From the NCBI GenBank assembly GCA_026421135.1, contig JAPKCR010000082.1:1-7766 (forward strand): a stretch of DNA of 7,766 bases, given 5' to 3'. Of this stretch, positions 1 to 6,226 are shown piece after piece. Both the position numbers and the translations under genes were made by a program. Every line of letters begins with the position of its first letter. Within the stretch, counting starts at the first letter, position 1. Under the pieces are notes generated by a model. The model was given only the letters and a program-made list of their open reading frames with translations, did no database searches and was not told the DNA's origin. This stretch comes from Sulfitobacter sp. GTDB lineage: Bacteria; Pseudomonadota; Alphaproteobacteria; Rhodobacterales; Rhodobacteraceae.

Positions 1-267
1 TACGCGAACCGTTACGGGTCCCTCAAAGCGGGTCAGAACACGCAAGTCCTTGCCACTCTCCATGCGGAACGCCAATTCAATAAAATCGAGCGCAAGATCA
101 TTGTTCGAGCGGGGGGCTGCTTGGGGATAATGCGCGGTAAAGCTTTTCATCGCAGGCAGGGATGAGGTCGAGCTTTCCAGTGCGGCACGAGTGACCACAT
201 CGGGATGGGACGCCGGAACACAGGCATTTACCACCAGCATCAGGGGAAACAGAATGCGTCCTCTCAT
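1..267 (-). CDS. DUF2927-type lipoprotein, N-terminal part (runs off left edge)
   Basis: Reading the minus strand from the ATG at 267-265 gives 89 codons with no stop before the window edge. The N-terminus (MRGRILFPLMLVVNAC) is a short lipoprotein signal: two arginines, a hydrophobic core and a lipobox-like V-N-A-C with the cysteine at residue 16. Asn at -2 is unusual but tolerated. After a Ser/Ala-rich linker, the stretch from about residue 59 (SNNDLALDFIELAFRMESG, then LRVLTRFEGPVTVRV) resembles the start of the DUF2927 domain found in many Rhodobacteraceae. The function of that family is not known. No strong Shine-Dalgarno lies before the ATG, but no other start is available in frame nearby. 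The family assignment is from memory of the family pattern, not from a search. Cleavage would leave a lipid-anchored envelope protein. Confidence 0.72.
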   Translation of the reverse strand, partial: MRGRILFPLMLVVNACVPASHPDVVTRAALESSTSSLPAMKSFTAHYPQAAPRSNNDLALDFIELAFRMESGKDLRVLTRFEGPVTVRV

Positions 268-302
268 GAGCGGCCACCGACGATATCTGAACGCAATCGC
301 GT

Positions 303-326
303 CGGGTAATTCGCCACAATTACGCG
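303..326. promoter_or_regulatory. Candidate operator dyad upstream of the DUF2927 gene
   Basis: GTAATT (306-311) and AATTAC (318-323) form a perfect 6-base inverted repeat around CGCCAC. It extends by two more pairs (303/326 and 304/325) across one mismatch. It ends about 36 bases before the start codon at 267, where either a repressor site or a 5' leader hairpin could act. No regulator is identified, so this is a structural observation only. Confidence 0.3.
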
Positions 327-476
327 AACTGACGGCACCAACCGTGCGAATATCATATCATTCATTTGCCTGTTTGCCCTTTTGAGCTGATTACAGAGTC
401 AAATTTGCCCACTAACCCGACCTTTCTAAGGACCAATAATGTCAAAAGAGAGGAATATTTTAACGAATAGGGCAGG

Positions 477-507
477 CTTGTGGCACGCGTGTCATGCACG
501 CCACAAG
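477..507. terminator. Imperfect hairpin downstream of MoxR, possible weak terminator
   Basis: CTTGTG (477-482) pairs with CACAAG (502-507), and GCGTG (487-491) with CACGC (497-501), giving 11 base pairs with a 4-base bulge and a 5-base loop. It lies about 50 bases beyond the MoxR stop codon. No T-run follows on either strand, so it is not a textbook intrinsic terminator. It could be a 3'-end-stabilising hairpin or a transcription stop of a weaker kind. Confidence 0.3.
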
Positions 508-554
508 TGCATATGGGGTGGAGATACAGCCACCACAAGATTTGGTTAATATTG

Positions 555-1394
555 CTATTTCTGCGCACGGGCCATGAATGCAAGGCGTTCAAACAGATGC
601 ACGTCTTGTTCGTTTTTCAGCAGCGCACCGTGCAATTTGGGTAGTGAATTCTTGCCATCTTTCTTAAGATCGGCAGCATCCATATCTTCGGCCAGCAGCA
701 GCTTCAGCCAATCGAGAACTTCGGATGTGGACGGCTTTTTCTTAAGGCCCTGTTGGTCCCGAATCTCATAGAATTGCGTCAGCGCAGTGGTCAGCAGGGC
801 ATCCTTGATGCCCGGATGGTGCACTTCGACAATTTTGCGCAATGTGTCCATTTCCGGAAACTGGATGTAGTGAAAAAAGCAGCGGCGCAAGAAAGCGTCG
901 GGCAGTTCTTTTTCATTGTTCGATGTGATGATCACGATGGGGCGGTTGACAGCCTTTATGGTCTCGCCTGTTTCATAGACAAAAAACTCCATCTTATCAA
1001 GCTCTTGCAAGAGATCGTTGGGGAATTCGATATCCGCTTTGTCGATCTCGTCGATCAGCAGAACGGTCTTGCCCTCGGCCTCGAAAGCCTGCCACATCTT
1101 GCCTTTGCGAATATAGTTTTTCACGTCGTGGACGCGCTCTTCGCCCAGTTGGCTATCGCGCAGACGGCTGACCGCATCATATTCGTACAGACCCTGCTGG
1201 GCGCGGGTTGTTGACTTGATATTCCATTCGATCATCGGCAGCCCAAGTGCGTTGGAAACTTGCCGTGCCAGTTCGGTTTTGCCAGTGCCCGGTTCACCTT
1301 TTACCAACAATGGGCGTTCCAGTGTCACAGCCGCATTCACAGCGATTGTCAGGTCATCCGTTGCGACATAGTCATCAGTACCTTGGAATTTCAT
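555..1394 (-). CDS. MoxR-family AAA+ ATPase
   Basis: This is a 279-residue AAA+ ATPase of the MoxR group, whose members act as ATP-driven chaperones that insert cofactors or mature partner complexes, usually with a von Willebrand A (CoxE-like) partner. Visible motifs are Walker A GEPGTGKT (33-40), Walker B VLLIDEID (111-118), sensor 1 TSNN (158-161), the arginine-bearing LPDAFLRRC (164-172), and a lid-domain motif KPSTSEVLDW (220-229). An in-frame ATG 20 codons upstream (1454) exists. I prefer the ATG at 1394 because the family begins with MKFQGT-like sequence, an AAGG lies 11 bases before it, and the upstream extension has no ribosome binding site and low-complexity-free, family-unlike sequence. 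The expected VWA/CoxE partner gene is not next to it: downstream there is a spacer and then the DUF2927 gene. The specific client is unknown. Family assignment is strong, biological role uncertain. Confidence 0.9.
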   Translation of the reverse strand: MKFQGTDDYVATDDLTIAVNAAVTLERPLLVKGEPGTGKTELARQVSNALGLPMIEWNIKSTTRAQQGLYEYDAVSRLRDSQLGEERVHDVKNYIRKGKMWQAFEAEGKTVLLIDEIDKADIEFPNDLLQELDKMEFFVYETGETIKAVNRPIVIITSNNEKELPDAFLRRCFFHYIQFPEMDTLRKIVEVHHPGIKDALLTTALTQFYEIRDQQGLKKKPSTSEVLDWLKLLLAEDMDAADLKKDGKNSLPKLHGALLKNEQDVHLFERLAFMARAQK

Positions 1395-1438
1395 CTTGTT
1401 ATCAACCTTATCTGGCGCGTCATTCTGGGCCCTTAAAG

Positions 1439-1467
1439 CAATATTCGACTGCATTGTGTAGTGACAA
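1439..1467 (-). promoter_or_regulatory. Possible promoter for the MoxR gene
   Basis: On the minus strand, TTGTCA (1467-1462) is followed after 17 bases by ATATTG (1444-1439), a fair -35 box with a weak -10. Transcription would then begin near 1432, downstream of the alternative ATG at 1454. That agrees with translation starting at 1394. The -35 also sits in a small dyad, ATTGT/ACAAT (1453-1457/1463-1467 region). This is based on consensus resemblance only. Confidence 0.28.
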
Positions 1468-1545
1468 TCGCTGAACGCTGCGTTAGATGGCTGCAGCAGG
1501 AGCGGAGTCGGGAGACTGACCTCAATTACTAGTTTAAGGACCGCT

Positions 1546-1980
1546 ATGGGGAATACTATGAAACAGGAAGTTTTTCTGGCAGACGGCTATAGCCCTGCCG
1601 AAGACGAGCCATTCATGAATGATCGGCAAGTTGAATACTTCAGACGCAAATTGTTGAATTGGAAATCTGAACTGCTGGCAGGCAGTCGCGACACGATCGA
1701 AGGTCTACAGGATGGCACACGCAACATCCCAGACGTGAACGATCGTGCCTCCGAGGAAACAGATCGTGCCTTGGAATTACGTACACGTGACCGTGCACGC
1801 AAACTGGTCAGCAAGATTGACGCAGCGTTGCGCCGCATTGACGAAGGCGAATTCGGATATTGTTCGGTTACCGGCGACCCGATTTCGCTGAAACGTCTGG
1901 ATGCCCGGCCCATTGCCACAATGAGCCTTGAAGCGCAGGAACGTCACGAGCGTCGCGAAAAAGTACACCGCGACGATTGA
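1546..1980 (+). CDS. dksA: DksA, RNA polymerase-binding ppGpp cofactor (single-cysteine form)
   Basis: DksA binds in the RNA polymerase secondary channel and, with ppGpp, adjusts transcription of rRNA and amino-acid genes during the stringent response. The 144-residue product has a long coiled coil (about residues 25-100). Its tip carries D63-V-N-D66-R-A68, the DxxDxA motif needed for activity. A globular region follows with GYCSVTGDPISLKRLDARP and a C-terminal helix ending HRDD. Of the four zinc ligands of E. coli DksA only C106 remains. The others are Thr, Ser and Ala, so zinc is probably not bound, as already known for the Rhodobacter sphaeroides DksA-like protein. Two starts are possible: ATG 1546 with AAGGA five bases upstream, or ATG 1558 (giving MKQEVFL) with GGGGA five bases upstream. 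Homologues usually begin like the shorter form, but the first has the better ribosome site. A strong terminator follows at 2001. Confidence 0.95.
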   Translation: MGNTMKQEVFLADGYSPAEDEPFMNDRQVEYFRRKLLNWKSELLAGSRDTIEGLQDGTRNIPDVNDRASEETDRALELRTRDRARKLVSKIDAALRRIDEGEFGYCSVTGDPISLKRLDARPIATMSLEAQERHERREKVHRDD

Positions 1981-2000
1981 TATCTTAGTAAGTTGATTTG

Positions 2001-2036
2001 AAAGAGCGTCTGGGTGAAAACCTTGGCGCTTTTTTC
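2001..2036 (+). terminator. Intrinsic terminator after dksA
   Basis: The stem arm 2001-2015 pairs with 2020-2035 around a GAAA tetraloop (2016-2019). Going outwards: GGT/ACC plus one G.U, a single T-T mismatch, then CTGCG-type pairing into CGC, then A/G-rich left arm against the T-run. Six T residues (2030-2035) end the structure. It starts about 20 bases after the dksA stop. This is a convincing Rho-independent terminator. The open frame that would extend the next gene to an ATG at 2014 starts inside it, which argues against that start. Confidence 0.82.
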
Positions 2037-2049
2037 TTGGAGAAGCGAT

Positions 2050-3219
2050 ATGGCCATCAGCAATGCAATTGTGATCGGCGGCGGGATTGGCGGACTTGCA
2101 ACGGCGGCGTGCCTGTCGCGACGCGGCATGGCTGTGACCTTGCTGGAACAAGCCCCCAGAATTGCCGAAGTCGGTGCCGGCTTGCAGATCAGTCCGAACG
2201 GCATGGCCGTCTTGCGTGGGATGGGGCTGGAATCACAATTGAAAACCCGCGGTGCTGTGCGGGGCGAAGCGGTCGTTTTGCTGGACTATAGGGCTGGCAA
2301 AAAGGTGGCGCGACTTGACCTCATGCGCGGGCAGGCGGCCTATCCCTATATGTTCATGCACCGTGCCGATCTGATTGATCTGCTTTGGGGGGCAGCCAAG
2401 CGGGGAAATGTATCGGTTGAACTGGGCGTGACGTCCGATCATTGCTTGCCGGGGCCGCTGCCGCAGGTCAAATTGGCGGACGCCAGCACCAGACGCGCCA
2501 AACTGGTTGTTGACGCCAGCGGTATACACTCCAAAACGCGGGGGATGTTGAATGCTGCTGACGAGCCGCGCTTTAGCGGGCAGGTTGCGTGGCGGGCTTT
2601 GGTGCCGAACCGGTTCAATCATCCCAACGAGGTACATGTTACCATGGGCCCCGGTCGCCATCTGATCAGCTACCCCTTGCGGGGCGGCAAAATGGTAAAT
2701 CTGGTGGCCGTCGAAGAGCGCATGGACTGGGCACCGGAAGGGTGGGCTTTCGCAGATGATCCGGCAAATTTACGCACGGCGTTTGTCGAATTTGGTGGGC
2801 GCGCGGGCGAAATGATCGCCGCCGTAAAAAGCTGCACCTTGTGGGGGCTGCATCTTCATCCTGTCGCAGAGACTTGGCAGAAAGACGGCGTGGCGCTGGT
2901 TGGCGATGCCGCACATCCAACGCTGCCGTTTCTTGCTCAGGGGGCCAACATGGCGTTGGAAGACGCCTGGGTGCTGGCCGATTGCGTGTTGAACGCGCCG
3001 GAAGATCAAGCCCTGCAACGCTATCAAAACCGACGCAAGGCCCGCGCCCAGCGGGTAATCAACGCAGCGGCAGGCAACGCGGCCCGCTATCATATGGCAC
3101 CCGGCATCAAAAGGTCTGCTGCCCATGCTGGCTTGCGTGTTGCAAGCAAACTGGCTCCGGGTGCCATGGTTGGTGCGTTCAACTGGCTGTACCATCACGA
3201 CGTGACAGCAAAAAAATAG
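2050..3219 (+). CDS. FAD-dependent monooxygenase (salicylate hydroxylase / UbiH-like fold)
   Basis: This 389-residue flavoprotein belongs to the class A aromatic-hydroxylase-type family, which uses NAD(P)H and oxygen to hydroxylate a substrate. Visible motifs are the dinucleotide-binding GGGIGG (10-15) with acidic E33 at the end of strand two, a VGAGLQISPN segment (41-50) typical of salicylate-hydroxylase-like members, and GDAAHP (285-290) followed by LAQGANMALEDA, which holds the flavin ribityl/pyrophosphate. The middle DG motif reads DASGIHSKTR (155-164), so its usual Asp is Ser. The substrate cannot be read from sequence. The start is ATG 2050 because GGAGA (2039-2043) lies six bases upstream; the ATG at 2014 falls in the terminator. 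No promoter fits between the terminator and this start, so expression needs read-through or a promoter inside dksA. The stop is three bases from the convergent ocd stop. Confidence 0.9.
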   Translation: MAISNAIVIGGGIGGLATAACLSRRGMAVTLLEQAPRIAEVGAGLQISPNGMAVLRGMGLESQLKTRGAVRGEAVVLLDYRAGKKVARLDLMRGQAAYPYMFMHRADLIDLLWGAAKRGNVSVELGVTSDHCLPGPLPQVKLADASTRRAKLVVDASGIHSKTRGMLNAADEPRFSGQVAWRALVPNRFNHPNEVHVTMGPGRHLISYPLRGGKMVNLVAVEERMDWAPEGWAFADDPANLRTAFVEFGGRAGEMIAAVKSCTLWGLHLHPVAETWQKDGVALVGDAAHPTLPFLAQGANMALEDAWVLADCVLNAPEDQALQRYQNRRKARAQRVINAAAGNAARYHMAPGIKRSAAHAGLRVASKLAPGAMVGAFNWLYHHDVTAKK

Positions 3220-3232
3220 ACGCTAGCCAGCG
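3210..3232 (-). terminator. Candidate intrinsic terminator of the arginase-ocd operon
   Basis: Read on the minus strand, CGCT (3232-3229), loop GGCT, AGCG (3224-3221), then TCTA and seven T residues (3216-3210). The stem is short (4 pairs, plus a possible G.U), which lowers confidence, but the T-tract is good. It overlaps the ocd stop codon, and its T-tract is the complement of the lysine codons and stop of the monooxygenase gene on the other strand. The two genes have only a 3-base gap, so any terminator has to sit in coding sequence. Confidence 0.42.
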
Positions 3233-4272
3233 CGTTGCAGCATCCCGAAAAGGTCGCGGGGGTCTTCGGGATCGGCCAGCAGATCAAGCGGGTCAAAAAG
3301 GCCTGTGTTAGCAATCTGATCGCGGACATAACGCAGCGCCGAGAAATCCTCGATCGCAAAGCCAACGCTGTCAAACAGCGTGATCTGCTTGTCATCGGTG
3401 CGGCCTTTGGCCTGACCGGTCAGCACCTGCCAGATTTCAGTAACGGGATGATCAGGGTCAAGTTGCTGGATCTCGCCCTCGACCCGGGTCTGTTCTGGGT
3501 ATTCCACGAAAATCCCTGCACGGTGCAAAATGGCAGGGGCCAATTCTGTTTTGCCGGGGCAATCGCCGCCAATCGCATTAATGTGGATGCCGCTGCCGAC
3601 CATGTTATCGGTCAGGATTGTCGCGTATTGCTTGTCTGCGGTGCAGGTCGTGATGATCTGTGCGCCCAAGATCGCGTCCTCGGCGGTTTTGCAGGCCACG
3701 ACCTTGATCCCTTGCCCGGCAAGGTTGGCGGCACATTTCGCGGTTGCGGCAGGGTCGATATCATACAGGCGCACCTCGTCGATGCCGACAATCGCCTTCA
3801 TCGCCAATGTCTGGAATTCGGATTGCGCGCCGTTGCCGATCATCGCCATGACATGCGCGCCCTTGGGTGCTAGCAACCGCGCAACAATGGCCGAGGTCGC
3901 TGCGGTGCGCAGCGCGGTCAGAATCGTCATCTCGGACAGCAACACGGGATAGCCATTGTCCACGTTGGCCAGCAAACCGAACGCCGTCACCGTCTGCAGC
4001 CCATCCGCCGTGTTGGAAGGATGTCCGTTAACATATTTGAACCCGTACACATCTCCGTCCGAAGTGGGCATCAATTCGATAACGCCCTTTTCGGAATGGC
4101 TGGCGACGCGGGGTGTTTTGTCAAACAGCTCCCACCGTTTGAAATCAGCCTCGATATATTCGCCCAAGCCCACCAGCATGGGTTCGACACCGATGTGGTG
4201 GATCAGTTTCATCATGTTGTGAACGGACACGAAAGGTACAAGCGCTTTGGCAGATGGGTTCAGATTGGTCAT
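3223..4272 (-). CDS. ocd: Ornithine cyclodeaminase
   Basis: This enzyme converts L-ornithine directly to L-proline and ammonia with bound NAD+, in the cytoplasm. The 349-residue length matches the roughly 350 residues typical of bacterial ornithine cyclodeaminases. Seen in the sequence: substrate-region arginine in LRTAATSA (from 121), the NAD-binding GNGAQ (146-150) with D171 after the second strand, and GGDCPGKTEL (235-244). D237 there corresponds to the catalytic Asp of the Pseudomonas enzyme. GGDCPGKTE separates true ornithine cyclodeaminases from the related alanine dehydrogenase/mu-crystallin proteins. The start is ATG 4272 because AAGGA lies about eight bases upstream. A TTG at 4296 would overlap the arginase stop, and the ATG at 4281 is too close to that ribosome site. 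It is the second gene after arginase, 20 bases downstream, so the two are almost certainly cotranscribed. Confidence 0.94.
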   Translation of the reverse strand: MTNLNPSAKALVPFVSVHNMMKLIHHIGVEPMLVGLGEYIEADFKRWELFDKTPRVASHSEKGVIELMPTSDGDVYGFKYVNGHPSNTADGLQTVTAFGLLANVDNGYPVLLSEMTILTALRTAATSAIVARLLAPKGAHVMAMIGNGAQSEFQTLAMKAIVGIDEVRLYDIDPAATAKCAANLAGQGIKVVACKTAEDAILGAQIITTCTADKQYATILTDNMVGSGIHINAIGGDCPGKTELAPAILHRAGIFVEYPEQTRVEGEIQQLDPDHPVTEIWQVLTGQAKGRTDDKQITLFDSVGFAIEDFSALRYVRDQIANTGLFDPLDLLADPEDPRDLFGMLQRAG

Positions 4273-4292
4273 TGCGGACATCCTTTCACGGA

Positions 4293-5213
4293 TCAATAAG
4301 CGCGAGTGGGGCGGTCGAATACGCGGCGCCCAAAGGCCGATGCCGCCAGATCAACCATCAGACGCGCCGTGCGGCCACGTTCGTCCAGAAACGGGTTGAG
4401 TTCGACCAGATCCAGCGATGTCATCAAGCCGCTGTCATGCAATATCTCCATCACCAGATGGCCTTCTCGCACTGTGGCACCGCCCGGAACAGTTGTCCCC
4501 ACGGCGGGGGCGACGGATGGATCAAGGAAATCCACGTCCAAAGACACATGTAGCATACCGTTAGCTGCCGCGACTTTTTCGAGGAAGGCGTTTAGAGGCG
4601 TGGCGATGCCCGTTTCGTCAATCTCGCGCATGTCGACACGCTGGATCGTGGTTTCCTGCAAGGCGGCGCGTTCAGCCGGATCGACGGACCGGAGCCCGAT
4701 GATGGCGATGTTATCGTGAGGCAGGGAATAGGGCAGGTCGGGGAAGGCATCGAAGCCTTCGCGGCCCGTCACATAGCCCAACGGCGTGCCGTGCAGATTG
4801 CCGCTATCCGTGCTTTCGGGGGTGTGGAAATCGCTATGGGCATCCAGCCACAGCACAAACAAGGGACGACCCTGCGCCTGCGCAAACCGCATTGCACCCA
4901 AGACCGTGCCGGACGCCAGCGCATGATCGCCGCCCATAAAGATCGGGGTGCCGTCGCCAAGGGCCGTTTCGGCCGCATCAGCAAGACTTTGGGTCCAGGC
5001 GATCGTTTCCTCAAGCGCGTGCAATTTTGGGTGTTGGCCCGGCGTATAAGGGGCAGGTGGAACATTGCCGCGATCTGTCACCACGTGACCCAGATCGGCC
5101 AGCGCGCCAGCAAGACCTGCGGTGCGATACGAATCGGGGCCCATAAGACAACCAAGACGGCGCTTTCCGCTGTCCATTGGTACGCCCAGAAGAATGCAGT
5201 TTTGCTGTGTCAT
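4293..5213 (-). CDS. rocF: Arginase
   Basis: Arginase hydrolyses L-arginine to L-ornithine and urea using two Mn2+ ions. The 306-residue protein carries the full ureohydrolase metal set: GGDH with H97, D124-A-H126-S-D128 (continuing F-H130), and D226-V-D228 in SLDVDFLDP. VELNP around E271 completes the substrate end. The STDSGNLHG segment (134-142) fits arginase better than agmatinase, and the ornithine cyclodeaminase next door supports that choice because it consumes the product. The start ATG 5213 has AAAGGGG about eight bases upstream. It is the first gene of the arginase-ocd operon and divergent from an Lrp-type gene, with shared upstream DNA. Symbols used for this enzyme vary (rocF, argI, arcA in some roseobacters). 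Formiminoglutamase or agmatinase are less likely alternatives. Confidence 0.93.
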   Translation of the reverse strand: MTQQNCILLGVPMDSGKRRLGCLMGPDSYRTAGLAGALADLGHVVTDRGNVPPAPYTPGQHPKLHALEETIAWTQSLADAAETALGDGTPIFMGGDHALASGTVLGAMRFAQAQGRPLFVLWLDAHSDFHTPESTDSGNLHGTPLGYVTGREGFDAFPDLPYSLPHDNIAIIGLRSVDPAERAALQETTIQRVDMREIDETGIATPLNAFLEKVAAANGMLHVSLDVDFLDPSVAPAVGTTVPGGATVREGHLVMEILHDSGLMTSLDLVELNPFLDERGRTARLMVDLAASAFGRRVFDRPTRAY

Positions 5214-5324
5214 GGAATAGACCCCTTTGAATGTGTCATAACAGACATAACTGGGTGGTCTGGATCATCACAATGTCCTAAAATGATCAAATCGGAAATA
5301 ATTTGACCATAACGGATAACTAAA
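5214..5324. promoter_or_regulatory. Shared arginase / lrp regulatory region with overlapping dyads
   Basis: This AT-rich 111-base spacer separates two divergent genes. It contains GATCAT...ATGATC (5263-5268 and 5283-5288) and GATCAAAT...ATTTGACC (5285-5292 and 5301-5308, 7 of 8 matching, 8-base spacer). The two share the GATC at 5285-5288, so three related half-sites (GATCAT, ATGATCAAAT, ATTTGACC) occur about 20 bases apart. That is the kind of phased arrangement Lrp/AsnC octamers bind. A smaller TGTC/GACA repeat lies at 5234-5247, close to the arginase start. The natural reading is that the adjacent regulator binds here and controls both genes, with arginine or ornithine as likely effector. 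That part is inference. No clear -35/-10 pair was found for either direction. Confidence 0.5.
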
Positions 5325-5768
5325 ATGAACAATTCGGACGAAGCACTCGTTGCGGCCTTGCGTGGGAATGCACGCGCATCGCTCTCGGATCTGGCGTCAC
5401 AACTAGGAATTTCGCGCACTACCTTGCGTGCCCGGCTTGAGCGGCTTCAATCAAGCGGTGAAATTCTGGGGTTCACAGTTGTAACGCGGTCCGATGTTCT
5501 GGCCGATCCGGTTCGCGGCCTGATGATGATCGAAATCGAAGGGCGTGGCACCGATAGGATCACCCGCACATTGATGGGCATGACGCAGTTGCGCGCGGTG
5601 CATTCGACGAACGGACGCTGGGACGTGATCGTTGAAATTGGCACCAAAACCCTTGAGGAATTCGACGAGGTTCTGGCCCGCATCCGCAAACTGGACGGGG
5701 TCGTGGCCAGCGAAACCAGCCTGTTGTTGAAAACCCGCAAGACCGGGCAGGGCGCGCGGTTGGGTTAA
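5325..5768 (+). CDS. Lrp/AsnC-family transcriptional regulator
   Basis: This 147-residue DNA-binding regulator has the usual two-part build. An N-terminal helix-turn-helix (about 19-47, including LASQLGISRTTLRARLERL) is followed by a RAM ligand-binding/oligomerisation domain (about 63-138, with GRWDVIVEIGT at 97-107). These proteins form dimers to octamers and sense amino acids. Divergence from arginase-ocd makes control of arginine/ornithine catabolism the most likely job; this is inferred from position. The start ATG has only a weak ribosome site (GGAT eight or so bases upstream), so low-level expression is plausible, as is common for regulators. The C-terminus ends in a basic tail, and the stop codon overlaps the convergent dsbB stop. 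Paralogues such as PutR- or BkdR-like regulators cannot be told apart by eye. Confidence 0.92.
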   Translation: MNNSDEALVAALRGNARASLSDLASQLGISRTTLRARLERLQSSGEILGFTVVTRSDVLADPVRGLMMIEIEGRGTDRITRTLMGMTQLRAVHSTNGRWDVIVEIGTKTLEEFDEVLARIRKLDGVVASETSLLLKTRKTGQGARLG

Positions 5769-6226
5769 GCCCGCGCCGCAGCGACCCAAAACGCCAAAAG
5801 CACAACGCAAATCACAGCGTTCCAACCGGCCATTGACAGGCCGAAAAGCTGCCACACGATTTCGTCACACATGACCAATCCGGACGGCGCATCGGTCGAC
5901 AAAAGATCGCTGCCGCTTAGTGCCCCAAGATCCATGCCGCCGCCTGTACAGCTTGACGGACCGGGCCACCATTTCCATTCGACACCAGCGTGATACACAC
6001 CAATTCCACCTGTAACTGTGACGGCCAACGCTCCCAGCCAGATCAACGCACGGGGCGCACCGAACAGGACGATAATACCGATCGCAATCGCAGCCGCATG
6101 GGGCCATCTTTGCCACAGGCACATCTTGCACGGTGCCAACCCGCCCAGATGCTGAAACCCAAAGGCCCCCAACAGCAGCGCCGCTGATCCAAGGGTCGCA
6201 AGTAATACCAACGAGTTACGGGTCAT
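5765..6226 (-). CDS. dsbB: Disulfide bond formation protein B (DsbB family)
   Basis: DsbB re-oxidises the periplasmic thiol oxidase DsbA and passes electrons to ubiquinone in the inner membrane. The 153-residue protein is predicted to have four membrane helices (roughly 4-26, 43-60, 61-79, 128-150). The first periplasmic loop has CKMC (C33, C36) followed by LWQRWPH, with the conserved Arg near the quinone. The second loop has the expected further pair, C93 and C120. The overall length is shorter than E. coli DsbB, as usual for alphaproteobacterial members. The start is ATG 6226, or a GTG one codon earlier at 6229. Either is served by GAGG at the end of the upstream DedA gene. The TGATG junction (stop TGA 6228-6226 sharing its A with the ATG) implies translational coupling. 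Its stop overlaps the convergent lrp stop. Confidence 0.93.
   Translation of the reverse strand: MTRNSLVLLATLGSAALLLGAFGFQHLGGLAPCKMCLWQRWPHAAAIAIGIIVLFGAPRALIWLGALAVTVTGGIGVYHAGVEWKWWPGPSSCTGGGMDLGALSGSDLLSTDAPSGLVMCDEIVWQLFGLSMAGWNAVICVVLLAFWVAAARA

Larger units (their letters stand above)
268..554. other. Intergenic spacer with two dyad elements, no gene seen
   Basis: This 287-base stretch lies between the end of the MoxR gene and the start of the DUF2927 gene, both on the minus strand. It is AT-richer than the genes. The small open frames in it have no family-like features and overlap neighbouring genes out of frame. It holds an imperfect hairpin at 477-507 and an inverted repeat at 303-326, listed separately. 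It must contain the promoter of the DUF2927 gene unless transcription continues from MoxR. I could not recognise a convincing -35/-10 pair. Confidence 0.6.

Noticed and set aside
753..1214. 153-codon plus-strand open frame
   Set aside because: Lies fully antisense to the MoxR ATPase, has no family-like sequence or ribosome site, and reflects codon bias of the real gene.
3235..3873. 212-codon plus-strand open frame
   Set aside because: Antisense to ornithine cyclodeaminase, whose catalytic motifs are intact. The antisense product is Cys/Asp-rich without recognisable features.
4716..5306. 196-codon plus-strand open frame over arginase
   Set aside because: Antisense shadow of arginase; it also crosses the arginase-lrp regulatory region.
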